A stretch of DNA of 64,000 nt from Cytophagales bacterium (lineage in GTDB: Bacteria > Bacteroidota > Bacteroidia > Cytophagales > Thermoflexibacteraceae): assembly GCA_004294445.1 (NCBI GenBank), contig REAZ01000012.1, positions 1-64,000 of the forward strand, read 5' to 3'. Position numbers and translations under genes: made by a program. The notes under the pieces were generated by a model. That model was not told the origin of the DNA, made no database searches, and worked only from the letters and a program-made list of their open reading frames with translations. Shown here in pieces: positions 1 to 8,500 of this stretch. The stretch's first letter is position 1, and each line of letters begins with the position of its first letter.

Positions 1-62
1 GATTTGTGCTGGCACATTTTTTACAAGAAAGAGAAATTTTTATCATAGAATTTGGTTTTTTG

Positions 63-70
63 CAAATATA
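63..70 (-). promoter_or_regulatory. Possible Bacteroidota -7 promoter box facing left
   Basis: The minus strand reads TATATTTG here, an exact match to the Bacteroidota -7 consensus TAnnTTTG. It would drive a gene lying beyond the left edge of the window. I do not see a convincing TTTG -33 box about 20 nt upstream, so this is only a candidate. The rest of bases 1-130 shows no gene. Confidence 0.35.
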
Positions 71-130
71 CAAAAAACACTCTTATATTTACACTACCCT
101 AAATCTAAATGTAGTACTCGATAAGATTTT

Positions 131-490
131 TTAATCCCAGCGTAATCTTGCTCCTACTTCTTCTTCATCTGCTACTTCTATAGCTTCGTCTTCTATGTCA
201 TCAGCCCTATCAAATTGCGAAAAATCAAAGTCTGGCATCAAATCTACTTTCACATGGTCAATCGTTTCATTGAGTGCTTCAAGGAATTTTGCAAAATCTT
301 CTTTGTAAAGGAAAATTTTATGCTTTTCATATACAAAACCATCTTCTTTAAAGCGTTTTTTGCTTTCAGTGATAGTCAAATAATAATCATTAGAACGTGT
401 TGCCTTCACATCAAAGAAGTACGTTCTTTTTCCTGCTCTTACTCTTTTTGAGTAAATTTCTTCTTTTGCTCTGTCTTTGTTCTCTTCCAC
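131..490 (-). CDS. DUF3276 family (PUR-alpha-like) protein
   Basis: This 119-residue protein resembles the small DUF3276 family of Bacteroidota, which carries a single PUR-like repeat and is thought to bind single-stranded DNA or RNA. The core at residues 14-75 contains VRAGKRTYFFDVKATRSNDY, then LTITESKKR, then a helix around residues 60-75, as in the family. The C-terminal tail (about residues 85-115) is very acidic, which is also usual. The start codon is GTG (488-490); no in-frame ATG lies nearby. It stands alone, with no same-strand neighbour within 150 bp. The family assignment is confident; the nucleic-acid role is family knowledge only. Confidence 0.85.
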   Translation of the reverse strand: MEENKDRAKEEIYSKRVRAGKRTYFFDVKATRSNDYYLTITESKKRFKEDGFVYEKHKIFLYKEDFAKFLEALNETIDHVKVDLMPDFDFSQFDRADDIEDEAIEVADEEEVGARLRWD

Positions 491-642
491 TGTCCAAAAA
501 TTTAATTTAATTACGGCGGTAAAATTAGGTTTTTTATTCTTTTAAAAAAAGCGAAAATAACGTAATTTTTTTGTTAAATTTGATTTATACGCTATATCAT
601 ACTGATTTTTAATGAGATATGCAAAGATGTGCTTCTCTGCCT

Positions 643-1380
643 TTATTCTACCAGATATACATTACTTTTTCTGATGTAGGCTTCTTGCTCTTCCCATTTT
701 ACCTTGTACCATACATCTGTTTCGTCGGTAACCAATACACAATCACCTTTTTGCAAAGTTTGCAAAAGGTCTGCACCCGCAGAAGGAGCGTTCATCAAAA
801 ATATTTTTTCATTTTTAATAATCCCTTTTTTGATGTCTATCCCATAATAATTGAATAGTAAAAAGAAAATCATGACGGCAAAACTTAGGGCAATAGCGGG
901 GTACAAAATGTCTTTGTGTTTGAGTTTTCGATAAATCAAATATACCAAAAATAGTAAGAATATACTAAAAATAGAGGTCAGTAATATCACTTGGTTTTGC
1001 CTGTAGAGTGCCATGAGGTACTCTACATCATTTGGTCTGTAGCCTTTTAGCTTGTATTTGGAAGCCAATTCAGATATCTTGTCCAATACTTTTTGCTCAG
1101 GATTATTGGCATAATATACATTGAGGTAATAGAGGGCGGAAGCGTAATCGTCCATGCCTTCTTTGATGTATGCCATCTGAAGTAACATTCTGTAAGTGAA
1201 ATATTTATCTTTGGTCAGCACTTCCTCAAACAGTTGGAATGACTCCGTATATTTACGCTGCTTAAAAAGCGAATCGGCTGTTCTGACCTTTGCAAAATAG
1301 TCTTGTGCATAGAGAGAGTTTCCCGCAAATACGCAGTAGCACAAAAAGAAAGAAAATAAAAATAAGCGTAAGGTTTGCAT
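643..1380 (-). CDS. TPR and SH3-domain membrane protein
   Basis: A 245-residue protein with an N-terminal signal sequence (residues 1-25, ending near SLYAQ), a TPR-like helical region (about 28-110), two transmembrane helices (about 130-150 and 160-180) and a C-terminal bacterial SH3-like domain (about 185-245; LLQTLQKGDCVLV then WYKVKW). The order TPR, membrane, SH3 resembles BatE-type proteins of the aerotolerance operon, but no bat genes are nearby. It may be an envelope scaffold. A minus-strand -7 box lies 58-65 bp upstream. The architecture is clear; the function is not known. Confidence 0.7.
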   Translation of the reverse strand: MQTLRLFLFSFFLCYCVFAGNSLYAQDYFAKVRTADSLFKQRKYTESFQLFEEVLTKDKYFTYRMLLQMAYIKEGMDDYASALYYLNVYYANNPEQKVLDKISELASKYKLKGYRPNDVEYLMALYRQNQVILLTSIFSIFLLFLVYLIYRKLKHKDILYPAIALSFAVMIFFLLFNYYGIDIKKGIIKNEKIFLMNAPSAGADLLQTLQKGDCVLVTDETDVWYKVKWEEQEAYIRKSNVYLVE

Positions 1381-1437
1381 TTGATTGTTTTAACTATTAA
1401 TTTTGCACCGCAATTTACGGATACAAATTGTAAGCTA

Positions 1438-1445
1438 CAAAATTA
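1438..1445 (-). promoter_or_regulatory. Putative -7 box for the TPR/SH3 gene
   Basis: The minus strand reads TAATTTTG, matching TAnnTTTG, about 58 bp before the ATG of the TPR/SH3 protein. No clear -33 element was seen. Confidence 0.35.
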
Positions 1446-1492
1446 GTATTTTTACTTGTAATTAATAATTTGTAATTCGTAATTAATGTTAA

Positions 1493-1565
1493 GATTCCGT
1501 AGCTCAGCTGGTAGAGCATTACACTTTTAATGTAGTGGTCCTGGGTTCGAATCCCAGCGGGATCA
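1493..1565 (+). tRNA. tRNA-Lys (anticodon TTT), copy 1
   Basis: A 73-nt cloverleaf can be drawn by eye. The acceptor stem is GATTCCG/CGGGATC with one T-G pair and discriminator A. The D arm is GCTC/GAGC, the anticodon arm TTACA-CTTTTAA-TGTAG (anticodon TTT), and the T arm CTGGG-TTCGAAT-CCCAG. The CCA end is not encoded. It is the first of three tRNA genes and is identical over its whole length to the copy at 1776-1848. Confidence 0.97.
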
Positions 1566-1584
1566 CATTGGTTTTCTTTGAAAG

Positions 1585-1670
1585 GCGCACGTGGCGAAAT
1601 TGGTAGACGCACTACTTTGAGGTGGTAGCGAGAGTTAAATCTTGTGGAAGTTCGAATCTTCTCGTGCGCA
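1585..1670 (+). tRNA. tRNA-Leu (anticodon GAG)
   Basis: An 86-nt class II tRNA. The acceptor stem is GCGCACG/CGTGCGC with discriminator A. The anticodon arm is CTACT-TTGAGGT-GGTAG, giving anticodon GAG, followed by a long variable arm and a T arm around TTCGAAT. CCA is not encoded. It lies 19 bp after the first tRNA-Lys and probably shares its transcript. Confidence 0.96.
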
Positions 1671-1775
1671 CAATTTTATTTTTATTTTAAAATTTCAGCT
1701 ATAAATTTGCATTTTTCTTGTTTATTAAAATTTTTATAGCGACCTTTACAGTCCCAAAATAAGGGGTATTCTTAT

Positions 1776-1848
1776 GATTCCGTAGCTCAGCTGGTAGAGC
1801 ATTACACTTTTAATGTAGTGGTCCTGGGTTCGAATCCCAGCGGGATCA
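1776..1848 (+). tRNA. tRNA-Lys (anticodon TTT), copy 2
   Basis: Identical to copy 1 over 73 nt (GATTCCG acceptor, anticodon loop CTTTTAA, T loop TTCGAAT, discriminator A). CCA is not encoded. It lies 105 bp after the tRNA-Leu and is followed at once by a strong terminator hairpin, so it is the last gene of the tRNA unit. Confidence 0.97.
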
Positions 1849-1858
1849 CTTTTAAGCG

Positions 1859-1893
1859 AAAGACCAATTTCTGATAAAAAGAAATTGGTCTTT
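1859..1893 (+). terminator. Rho-independent terminator after the tRNA genes
   Basis: A perfect 13-bp stem (AAAGACCAATTTC with GAAATTGGTCTTT) and a 9-nt loop, followed by a T-rich run on the plus strand. It ends the tRNA transcript and may also slow transcription from the convergent flavoprotein gene, although the T run is weak in that direction. Confidence 0.85.
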
Positions 1894-1904
1894 TGTTTTT
1901 TATT

Positions 1905-3173
1905 TTACTGCCCTGCCGAAGTCCCTGCAATGTATCCCGTAGTCCATGCCGCTTGGAAATTAAAACCGCCCGTAATACCATCAATATCAAGCACTTCCCC
2001 TGTAAAATATAAATTGGGAATTTTCTTGCTCTGCATACTTTGTAAGTCTATTTCGCTAAGCCTCACACCGCCACACGTTACAAATTCTTCTTTGAAAGTC
2101 GTTTTTCCTTTTACTTCATATTCATCATTTACCAAACTATTAATCAGTCTATTTAACTCGTTTTTAGAGAGTTCTACCCACTTTTTAGTCATTGGTATTT
2201 CTGTTTTTTCCAACAAAAATTCCCATAAGCGAGTCGGTATTGGAGATATTTTTACCAAATCGGAAGAAGGCAGTACCACAGAAAGATTGCAGTTGGTAAT
2301 TAATTTATTGGCAAAGTCGCTTCTATTGGCGTTGATGAGTAACCTTAGCTTTTCTTCATTCATGCCGAGCCAGTTTACACTTATTTTGAAATGATAGCCC
2401 ATAAGTGCCAATTCCCTTGCGCCCCAAGCAGAAAGACGAAGTACGGCAGGACCGCTCAAACCCCAATGCGTAGCTAATACTGCGCCCTCTGCCTCTAATT
2501 TTGTGCCTTGTACCTTTACTTTTGCAGTAGGCACGCTTAATCCCATAAGTTTGACTATTGGGTTGTTTGGGATATTAAAGGTAAATAGCGAAGGTACTGG
2601 AGTTTCTACCTCATGCCCCAGTTCTTTGAGCCAAGCCAAGCCACTTTCTTTGGGACTGCCGCCCGTAGCCACGATTACTTTGCTACAAGTAATTGTTTTT
2701 TGCTCTTTGAGCAGGAGTTCGAAGGCTATCTGAGGTAGGGTAGGGGAGGAGATAGGGACAATCTGCAAAACATCACAGTTTAGGCGAATTTCGATGCCCA
2801 ACTTCTGACTTTCTTGCATCAGGCAGTCTATAATTGTTTGAGAACTGTCTGTGATTGGAAACATACGCCCATCACTTTCCGCTTTGAGTTTCACCCCTCT
2901 TTTTTCGAACCAATCGATAGTATCGTTAGTCATAAAGCGGTGAAGTATTTGTCTCATTTGTTTTTCGCCTCTTGGGTATTTCTTACTCATTTCGCTGACA
3001 TTGAAACATTTATGAGTAACATTGCAACGCCCACCCCCCGAAACTCGCACTTTTGAAAGTAATTTACTCGTCTTTTCCAATAAGATTACCTTCGCTTTTG
3101 GGCTTGCCAAAGCTGCATGAATGGCAGCAAAAAAACCTGCTGCTCCACCGCCTATCACTACTATAGTTAGCAT
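1905..3173 (-). CDS. HI0933/YhiN-type FAD-dependent oxidoreductase
   Basis: A 422-residue flavoprotein of the HI0933 (BaiN/YhiN) family. Residues 5-17 carry the FAD-binding GxGxxG motif (VIGGGAAGFFAA). Next come GGRCNVTH (about 47-54), the internal TGGSPKESG segment and the C-terminal block TGEVLDIDGITGGFNFQ, all family signatures. The length is typical. Family members are predicted reductases or dehydrogenases; the substrate here is unknown. It lies 55 bp downstream of the methyltransferase on the same strand and is probably co-transcribed with it and the M20 hydrolase. Confidence 0.88.
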   Translation of the reverse strand: MLTIVVIGGGAAGFFAAIHAALASPKAKVILLEKTSKLLSKVRVSGGGRCNVTHKCFNVSEMSKKYPRGEKQMRQILHRFMTNDTIDWFEKRGVKLKAESDGRMFPITDSSQTIIDCLMQESQKLGIEIRLNCDVLQIVPISSPTLPQIAFELLLKEQKTITCSKVIVATGGSPKESGLAWLKELGHEVETPVPSLFTFNIPNNPIVKLMGLSVPTAKVKVQGTKLEAEGAVLATHWGLSGPAVLRLSAWGARELALMGYHFKISVNWLGMNEEKLRLLINANRSDFANKLITNCNLSVVLPSSDLVKISPIPTRLWEFLLEKTEIPMTKKWVELSKNELNRLINSLVNDEYEVKGKTTFKEEFVTCGGVRLSEIDLQSMQSKKIPNLYFTGEVLDIDGITGGFNFQAAWTTGYIAGTSAGQ

Positions 3174-3228
3174 ATATTTGGAAAATTGTTTGGGAGAAAC
3201 TGATGTAAGACAAATGTTGTTTTCTCCT

Positions 3229-4050
3229 TTACTCCTTCCTCATTATCAGTACAAAAGTACCGTTTCTACGGTAGAGTTTGGTTTCATTTTTTGGCGGATA
3301 GATGCCGTAAACTATTTCCATCGGCTCTACTACGATATTGGTATCTACCGCACTCGAGAAAGCCCCATCTACTTTTACGCCCTCAAAGGAAATATCACGA
3401 AAAGTCTTTTTCAAAAAGGACTTCCAACCTCTTAGGGTTTTAAGCTGTGGTTTTTTGGCAGCAGCGAAGGGTGTGGCAAACATAAAATAAAGGTAATAGC
3501 CCAATGTTCCTAAGAGTAATCCCTTCAAATCGTGTGTTTTATGTAGCTTTAATGGGATTTGCATATCGATACAGTGTACCATAATACCGCCTTTTTTGAG
3601 CATTTTCCCCATGTGGGTAAAAACATCAAACATAGCCTCGTGCGGGATATGCTCGATGGTAGAAACAGAGAAAATGACATCATAATAATCCAAAGGAATA
3701 TTAGGATTATTTACATTGCCGACTCTCTCAAAAATATATTTTACGTCAGGGTTTTTCTGCATGAGTTCGTCCCTGCCTCCCCACCTGCTCCAGAGAGGCT
3801 CACCACTTTCCACCCCAAAATCATCTATTACATGGACTTCGCAGCCATAAGTTTGGGCAATATATTGGGGCAAATCACTATAAGCACCACCGACTTCTAC
3901 TACTTTCATGCCCTTCTCAAATTTGCAATTTTTCAGGATAAAAGGTCTGTTGTGTCCTTTTATTCCCCAGTCCGCAAAGGGCACTTTTTCATCATGGAAC
4001 TGCATAAGCTCCTCTACGGTTGCCCAGCGCAGTTGTTCTACTTTTAACAT
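3229..4050 (-). CDS. Class I SAM-dependent methyltransferase
   Basis: A 273-residue protein with a Rossmann-type methyltransferase core. Motif I is VVEVGGAYSDLP (about 50-61), an acidic loop HVIDD follows, and DVIFSVSTIEHIPHE (about 126-140) is the post-I/motif II region usual in Methyltransf_11/23 proteins. The acceptor cannot be read from the sequence. Its ATG begins one base after the stop of the upstream M20 gene, so translational coupling is likely. It may act on a small molecule or lipid; I cannot say which. Confidence 0.75.
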   Translation of the reverse strand: MLKVEQLRWATVEELMQFHDEKVPFADWGIKGHNRPFILKNCKFEKGMKVVEVGGAYSDLPQYIAQTYGCEVHVIDDFGVESGEPLWSRWGGRDELMQKNPDVKYIFERVGNVNNPNIPLDYYDVIFSVSTIEHIPHEAMFDVFTHMGKMLKKGGIMVHCIDMQIPLKLHKTHDLKGLLLGTLGYYLYFMFATPFAAAKKPQLKTLRGWKSFLKKTFRDISFEGVKVDGAFSSAVDTNIVVEPMEIVYGIYPPKNETKLYRRNGTFVLIMRKE

Positions 4051-4051
4051 T

Positions 4052-5392
4052 CTATTTCTTTTTGTTTGTTTCTCCTAATAAATCAAATACTGCTTTTGTC
4101 ATCGTTTTGATGCCTGTTTTGATGCTTGGCTCTGGCAAGGGAGCAAATAAAGAGGAGTGCAGAGAGGGCATTTGCAAGCCTGTAGCTTGGCTTTCGTCAT
4201 ATTTTTCTTGGGAAACCGTACCGAGCCAATACATAAAAGTAGGAATGGAGGGCTGCACTTTGCCGAGTTCGCCAAAGTCTTCGGCAGCCATTACGGGAGG
4301 TACTTTCTCTACATATTTATCGCCGAGCGTACCTTTCAAAGAAACGACTACTTTTTCGGTGAGAATAGGGTCGTTATAGAGTGCATAACCTGTTTCGTTA
4401 TCTATCTCGACTTTGGGGAACTTACTTTCGGGAAGTCCTGCCGCTATTCCCAAACCACGCGCTATTTTTTTGATGCTTTCAATCGTATTTTGGCGTACTT
4501 TTTCAGAATAAGAGCGCAGGGTAAGCTGTAGTTTTACCTCGTTAGGGATAATGTTGTGCTTGCTCCCGCCATGAATAGAACCTACGGTAACTACGCAAGG
4601 CTCAAGCGGTGATGTTTGGCGACTCGTAATCGTTTGGAGCTGTGTAATGAGATACGAAGAAAGTACAATAGGGTCTTTGGTAGTATGCGGATAGGCTCCA
4701 TGCCCACCTTCGCCATAAACGGTGATACTCATGGAGTTTACGTTTGCCATTGAGTATTCGGGACAGAACCCCACCTTGCCCGCAGGCAGTGAGGCACTTG
4801 CGTGCAAAGAAAGGCAGTAATCAGGTCTTGGAAAGCGAGTATAAAGTCCATCTTTGAGCATTGCCGCCGCTCCTTGCACCGTTTCTTCGGCGGGCTGCCC
4901 TATGAAAACCAACGTCCCTTTCCATTGACTTTTCAGCAAGCTAATTGCTTTTGCTGTGCCGAGCATTACGCTTACGTGAATGTCGTGTCCGCAGGCGTGC
5001 ATGGCAGGTAGTTCATTGCCTTGCTCATTTTTTACGATTGCCTTGCTTGCATAAGGTAGCCCTGTTTCCTCTTTTACGGGCAGCCCGTCCATGTCGGCAC
5101 GTACCAAAATCGTTTTCCCTACACCGTTCTTGAGTACACCCACTACACCGTAGCCACCTACATTTTCAGTAACTTCGAAACCCACCTCTCTTAGCTCTTT
5201 GGCAACGAGGGCGGCGGTATTTTTTTCCACCCCCGATAGCTCGGGATTGGCGTGCATATATTTGTATAGCTGCTCTAAGCGGGCGTATTCCTTTTCTGCT
5301 GTAGCGTTTATTTGGCTCTGAATGTCTTTTTGGGCAAAAGTAAGTCCCGAAGAAACGCCAATGAGTAAAATAAAAAGTAGGATTGATTTCAT
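4052..5392 (-). CDS. Exported M20D-family amidohydrolase
   Basis: A 446-residue zinc amidohydrolase (hippurate hydrolase/IAA-amino-acid hydrolase type) that cleaves N-acyl amino acids or related amides. A signal peptide covers residues 1-20 (cleavage after LTFA), so it acts in the periplasm. Metal-binding elements are visible: RADMDGLP (98-105), MHACGHDIH (131-139), GQPAEE (165-170), SLHAS (about 195-199) and SLHSSLF near the C-terminus. Length is normal. It is the first gene of a three-gene minus-strand run with the methyltransferase and the flavoprotein. Confidence 0.9.
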   Translation of the reverse strand: MKSILLFILLIGVSSGLTFAQKDIQSQINATAEKEYARLEQLYKYMHANPELSGVEKNTAALVAKELREVGFEVTENVGGYGVVGVLKNGVGKTILVRADMDGLPVKEETGLPYASKAIVKNEQGNELPAMHACGHDIHVSVMLGTAKAISLLKSQWKGTLVFIGQPAEETVQGAAAMLKDGLYTRFPRPDYCLSLHASASLPAGKVGFCPEYSMANVNSMSITVYGEGGHGAYPHTTKDPIVLSSYLITQLQTITSRQTSPLEPCVVTVGSIHGGSKHNIIPNEVKLQLTLRSYSEKVRQNTIESIKKIARGLGIAAGLPESKFPKVEIDNETGYALYNDPILTEKVVVSLKGTLGDKYVEKVPPVMAAEDFGELGKVQPSIPTFMYWLGTVSQEKYDESQATGLQMPSLHSSLFAPLPEPSIKTGIKTMTKAVFDLLGETNKKK

Positions 5393-5430
5393 ATTTTTTG
5401 AGTAATAATTTTTAGTATTTAAAAAAACAA

Positions 5431-5519
5431 AAGTAGCAAACTAAAAAACAAAAGTAGCAAACTTTATAAAAGTTTGCTACTTTGCCATAACGGTGCGACG
5501 CTCGCAAGTTTGCTACTTT
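5431..5519. repeat. Nested direct/inverted repeat, AAAGTAGCAAACTTT core
   Basis: The spacer holds two direct copies of a 13-15-nt unit (5431-5442 and 5451-5465) followed by two inverted copies (5469-5483 and 5506-5519). The inner pair forms a perfect 15-bp hairpin with a 3-nt loop (ATA). It may be a MITE- or REP-like element, or a termination structure between the two minus-strand genes. Confidence 0.7.
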
Positions 5520-5528
5520 GAGAATTTC

Positions 5529-5583
5529 GTGCTGTCAGTTCCTCAAAACTGACAGAAACTCAGGTTTGAGAACCTGATGGCAC
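5529..5583. repeat. 55-nt palindromic repeat, copy 1
   Basis: First of three near-identical 55-nt elements (others at 10342-10396 and 10503-10557). Outer ends are GTGC and GCAC. Inside are two hairpins, TGTCAGTT/AACTGACA and TCAGGTT/AACCTGA. It begins 7 bp beyond the stop codon of the T9SS protein gene, in its 3' flank. It may be a REP-like element or an mRNA 3'-end structure. Confidence 0.85.
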
Positions 5584-5590
5584 AAAATCC

Positions 5591-8500
5591 CTACTTCTGC
5601 ACTACCAACTTCCTTTTCAAATTGTCTTTTTCGGTGCTGATGTTCAACAAATACAACCCGCTTGATAGGTTCAGATTTAGTTCAGTTTCTACGCTGCTGT
5701 TTGTTTGCAGGGCTTGGCTATAAACTACTCTGCCGCTCATATCAAATACGCTAATGGTGGCGTTTCTGCCTTTTAGCTCATGTGCTTTCAGGGTAAAGCT
5801 ACCATTGCTTGGGTTTGGATAGACTTGGAAAAGTGCGTTTGCAGTTTCTTCTTCTGTGCCAAGAACAGTAGAAGGTCGAGCAAAAATAGTATTAGAAAAA
5901 GTGCCCGAAATGCCCGTTGAAGTAATTGCTTTGATACGGAAGGTATAAGTAATGCTATTTTCCAAACCAGTTACTGTGAAAATAGTCTTATCGGTAGAGC
6001 CTACCAAAGTTTGTGGCATATTGGCATTATATACATAAATTTCATATTTAACAGCGTATAGCACATCTGCCCAAGTAAGTGTTACCTGATTACTGCCCAA
6101 TTTGGCGGGATATAATACGGGTGCCGCGGGAGTTTGCTCGCCTGTAGTTCCGCCGCCGCTATCTTCGGCAACATCTATGATATTTACTGTAAATTGCTTT
6201 TCGAACCATAAACCGCCTTGGTCAGTAGTACGAACTCGTATGCTATATAACTTTTTGGTTTCAAAATCAAAAGAAATACCGCTACGCAATTTATCGGTCA
6301 AAATATTGAAAGATGCATTGTCCGTATCGCCTTCGCCTGCTACTAAGGTGTAAGTAAAAGTATTAGCGGCATCGGGGTCAGTAGAAGTAAACGTGCCAAT
6401 TTCCGTATTCACTACTTTGTTTTCTTGAATGCTATTAGAAGAAAGCAGTAAATTTGTCGGCGTTTCGTTTACATTAATGATATTGATAGTCAGCTGTTTT
6501 TCAAACGATAAGCCGCCTTGGTCAGTAGTTCTCACCCGAATACTGTACGAAGTTTTGGCTTCGAAATCAAACATAGCACTGCTACGCAATCTATCATTCA
6601 GTACATTGAAAGAAGCGTTATTCGTATCGCCTGCTCCAGCAACTAAGGTATAAGTAAAAGTATTTCCTGCATCTACGTCTATGGAGGTAAGCATACCAAT
6701 TTCTGTATTGATTGCTTTGTTTTCCTCAATATTATTCACAGAAATCGCCCAATTTGTCGGCGTTTCATTGACGTTTGTTACATTGATAGTGAATTGTTTT
6801 TCGGTAAAACAATTAATATCTGCATTATCAGTAGCTCGTACTCTAATTGTATATACGTTTTTTACTTCAAAATCAAATACTGCACTACTGCGAAGGTTAT
6901 TGGCATTGATATTAAAGGAGCTATTGTCCGCATCGCCTATGCCAGCCACTAAAGTATAGGTAAAAACGGAGCTTGCTATTTTTACGCCTGCTGTGGTAAA
7001 ATTACCAATGATTGTATTCACTGCTTGATTTTCTGCAATAATATTGGCGGAAAGCGTAATATCAGTAGGACATTCCCTGATTGCGGTTACGGGTAGATTG
7101 GGTGTGCTTTCTGTTGCCCCCACCAAATTTGGATTTGTTGCCGTTGTTCTTACTGAAATTTTTGCATTGGGGAAGTCTGTATCGAAGTCAGTTCCATCGC
7201 AAGCTAAAGTAATTAGTACCACATTATCACTCTGTCTTGTAACATTATTGATAGTTACACAAGGAGGAAAACCAATAAGGTCAAACATAGTAGGCAGGGG
7301 AGTAGGCACATAGCCAACATTATCACAAGAAGAAATCGTCAGTGTAATTACGCCCCCATTAATATTTGCTTCGGTAAGGGGTGTGGTTACTGATGCAATA
7401 AAGCCTGTTACATTTCTTCTGATGGTAATAGCTCCCGTATTCAGATTGGTGTAAAGTCCATCAGGAACGGTGGTTGTTCCGTTAGAAATTAGCTTGTTTG
7501 TACGTGAGGAATTAGCTGTTCCCATAGCAGCCCCAACTGCTATATTTGTATTCCCGTACCTCACACTAACAGAGACTCCGCCGCCTGTAGCTATCGTATT
7601 ATTTGTAGCTGGGATAGTACCACTAACGTTTAAATTTCCATTTTCTGCAATACAAATATCAATAGTACCGTTATTGGTAGATTGGATATATTGATTACTA
7701 AAATAACCGCCTCTCGTAGTTCTGATAAAGATATTTTTGGCAGTTTCTATCTTTTGTGTTATCGCTTGAATAGCATTACCCCCGTCTGCTCCGTGTCTGC
7801 CTATCATGCTTACTGTGCCTGTGCCTGTACTTTTGATATTGCTGGCAACCTCTATTCCATAAGCTGCAAGGTTAGTAGCATTGGTCGTGCCATTGATGGA
7901 GATGTTTCCCGAACCAGAAGTGGTAACCTCGTCTGTAATGCTTACGCCAGAGAAGCCCTCTGTAGTACCAGTAAGAGTGATGTTCCCTGTGTTATTTTTA
8001 ATTTTCCTATACACGCCAATGCCTGTTGCGGCATTTACACCCGCATTGGTGTTTGAGTTTGTACCTGTAACTAATATATTTCCACTTGTTGATTCTACCT
8101 GCCCTCTAATAGCTGTAGCAGCAATATCACTTGCGGACGTACCATTGATTGTAATTGTGCCAGCACTGGTAGTAACACTTCCTAAATTGATACCGTGTAG
8201 CGTTCCCATAGCAGATGCAGCCCCACTTGTATTTGTTCCTGTGATAGTAATATTTCCGCCTGTAGCCCCAGTAGTAATGACACCGCCGACAGAAACACCA
8301 CTTAAAAATCCATTTGTTCTTCCTTCTATAATAATATTGCCTTTGGCAGTAGTAATATTACCCGCTAATATCCCATTGTTATTGGCTGTGCCTGTGGTAT
8401 TATTAGCAAAACCTTTGATGGTAATATCGCCATCTACAGCAGTAATATTGAGCGCACTATTCAAATCTACAGCGTTGGCAACTCCCTTATTAGTACCTTC

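Noticed and set aside
1415-1612. Minus-strand open frame over the first tRNA-Lys
   Set aside because: It runs antisense through a tRNA gene and its sequence comes from the tRNA itself.
1802-1990. Minus-strand open frame over the second tRNA-Lys and terminator
   Set aside because: It is antisense to the tRNA and overlaps the end of the flavoprotein gene.
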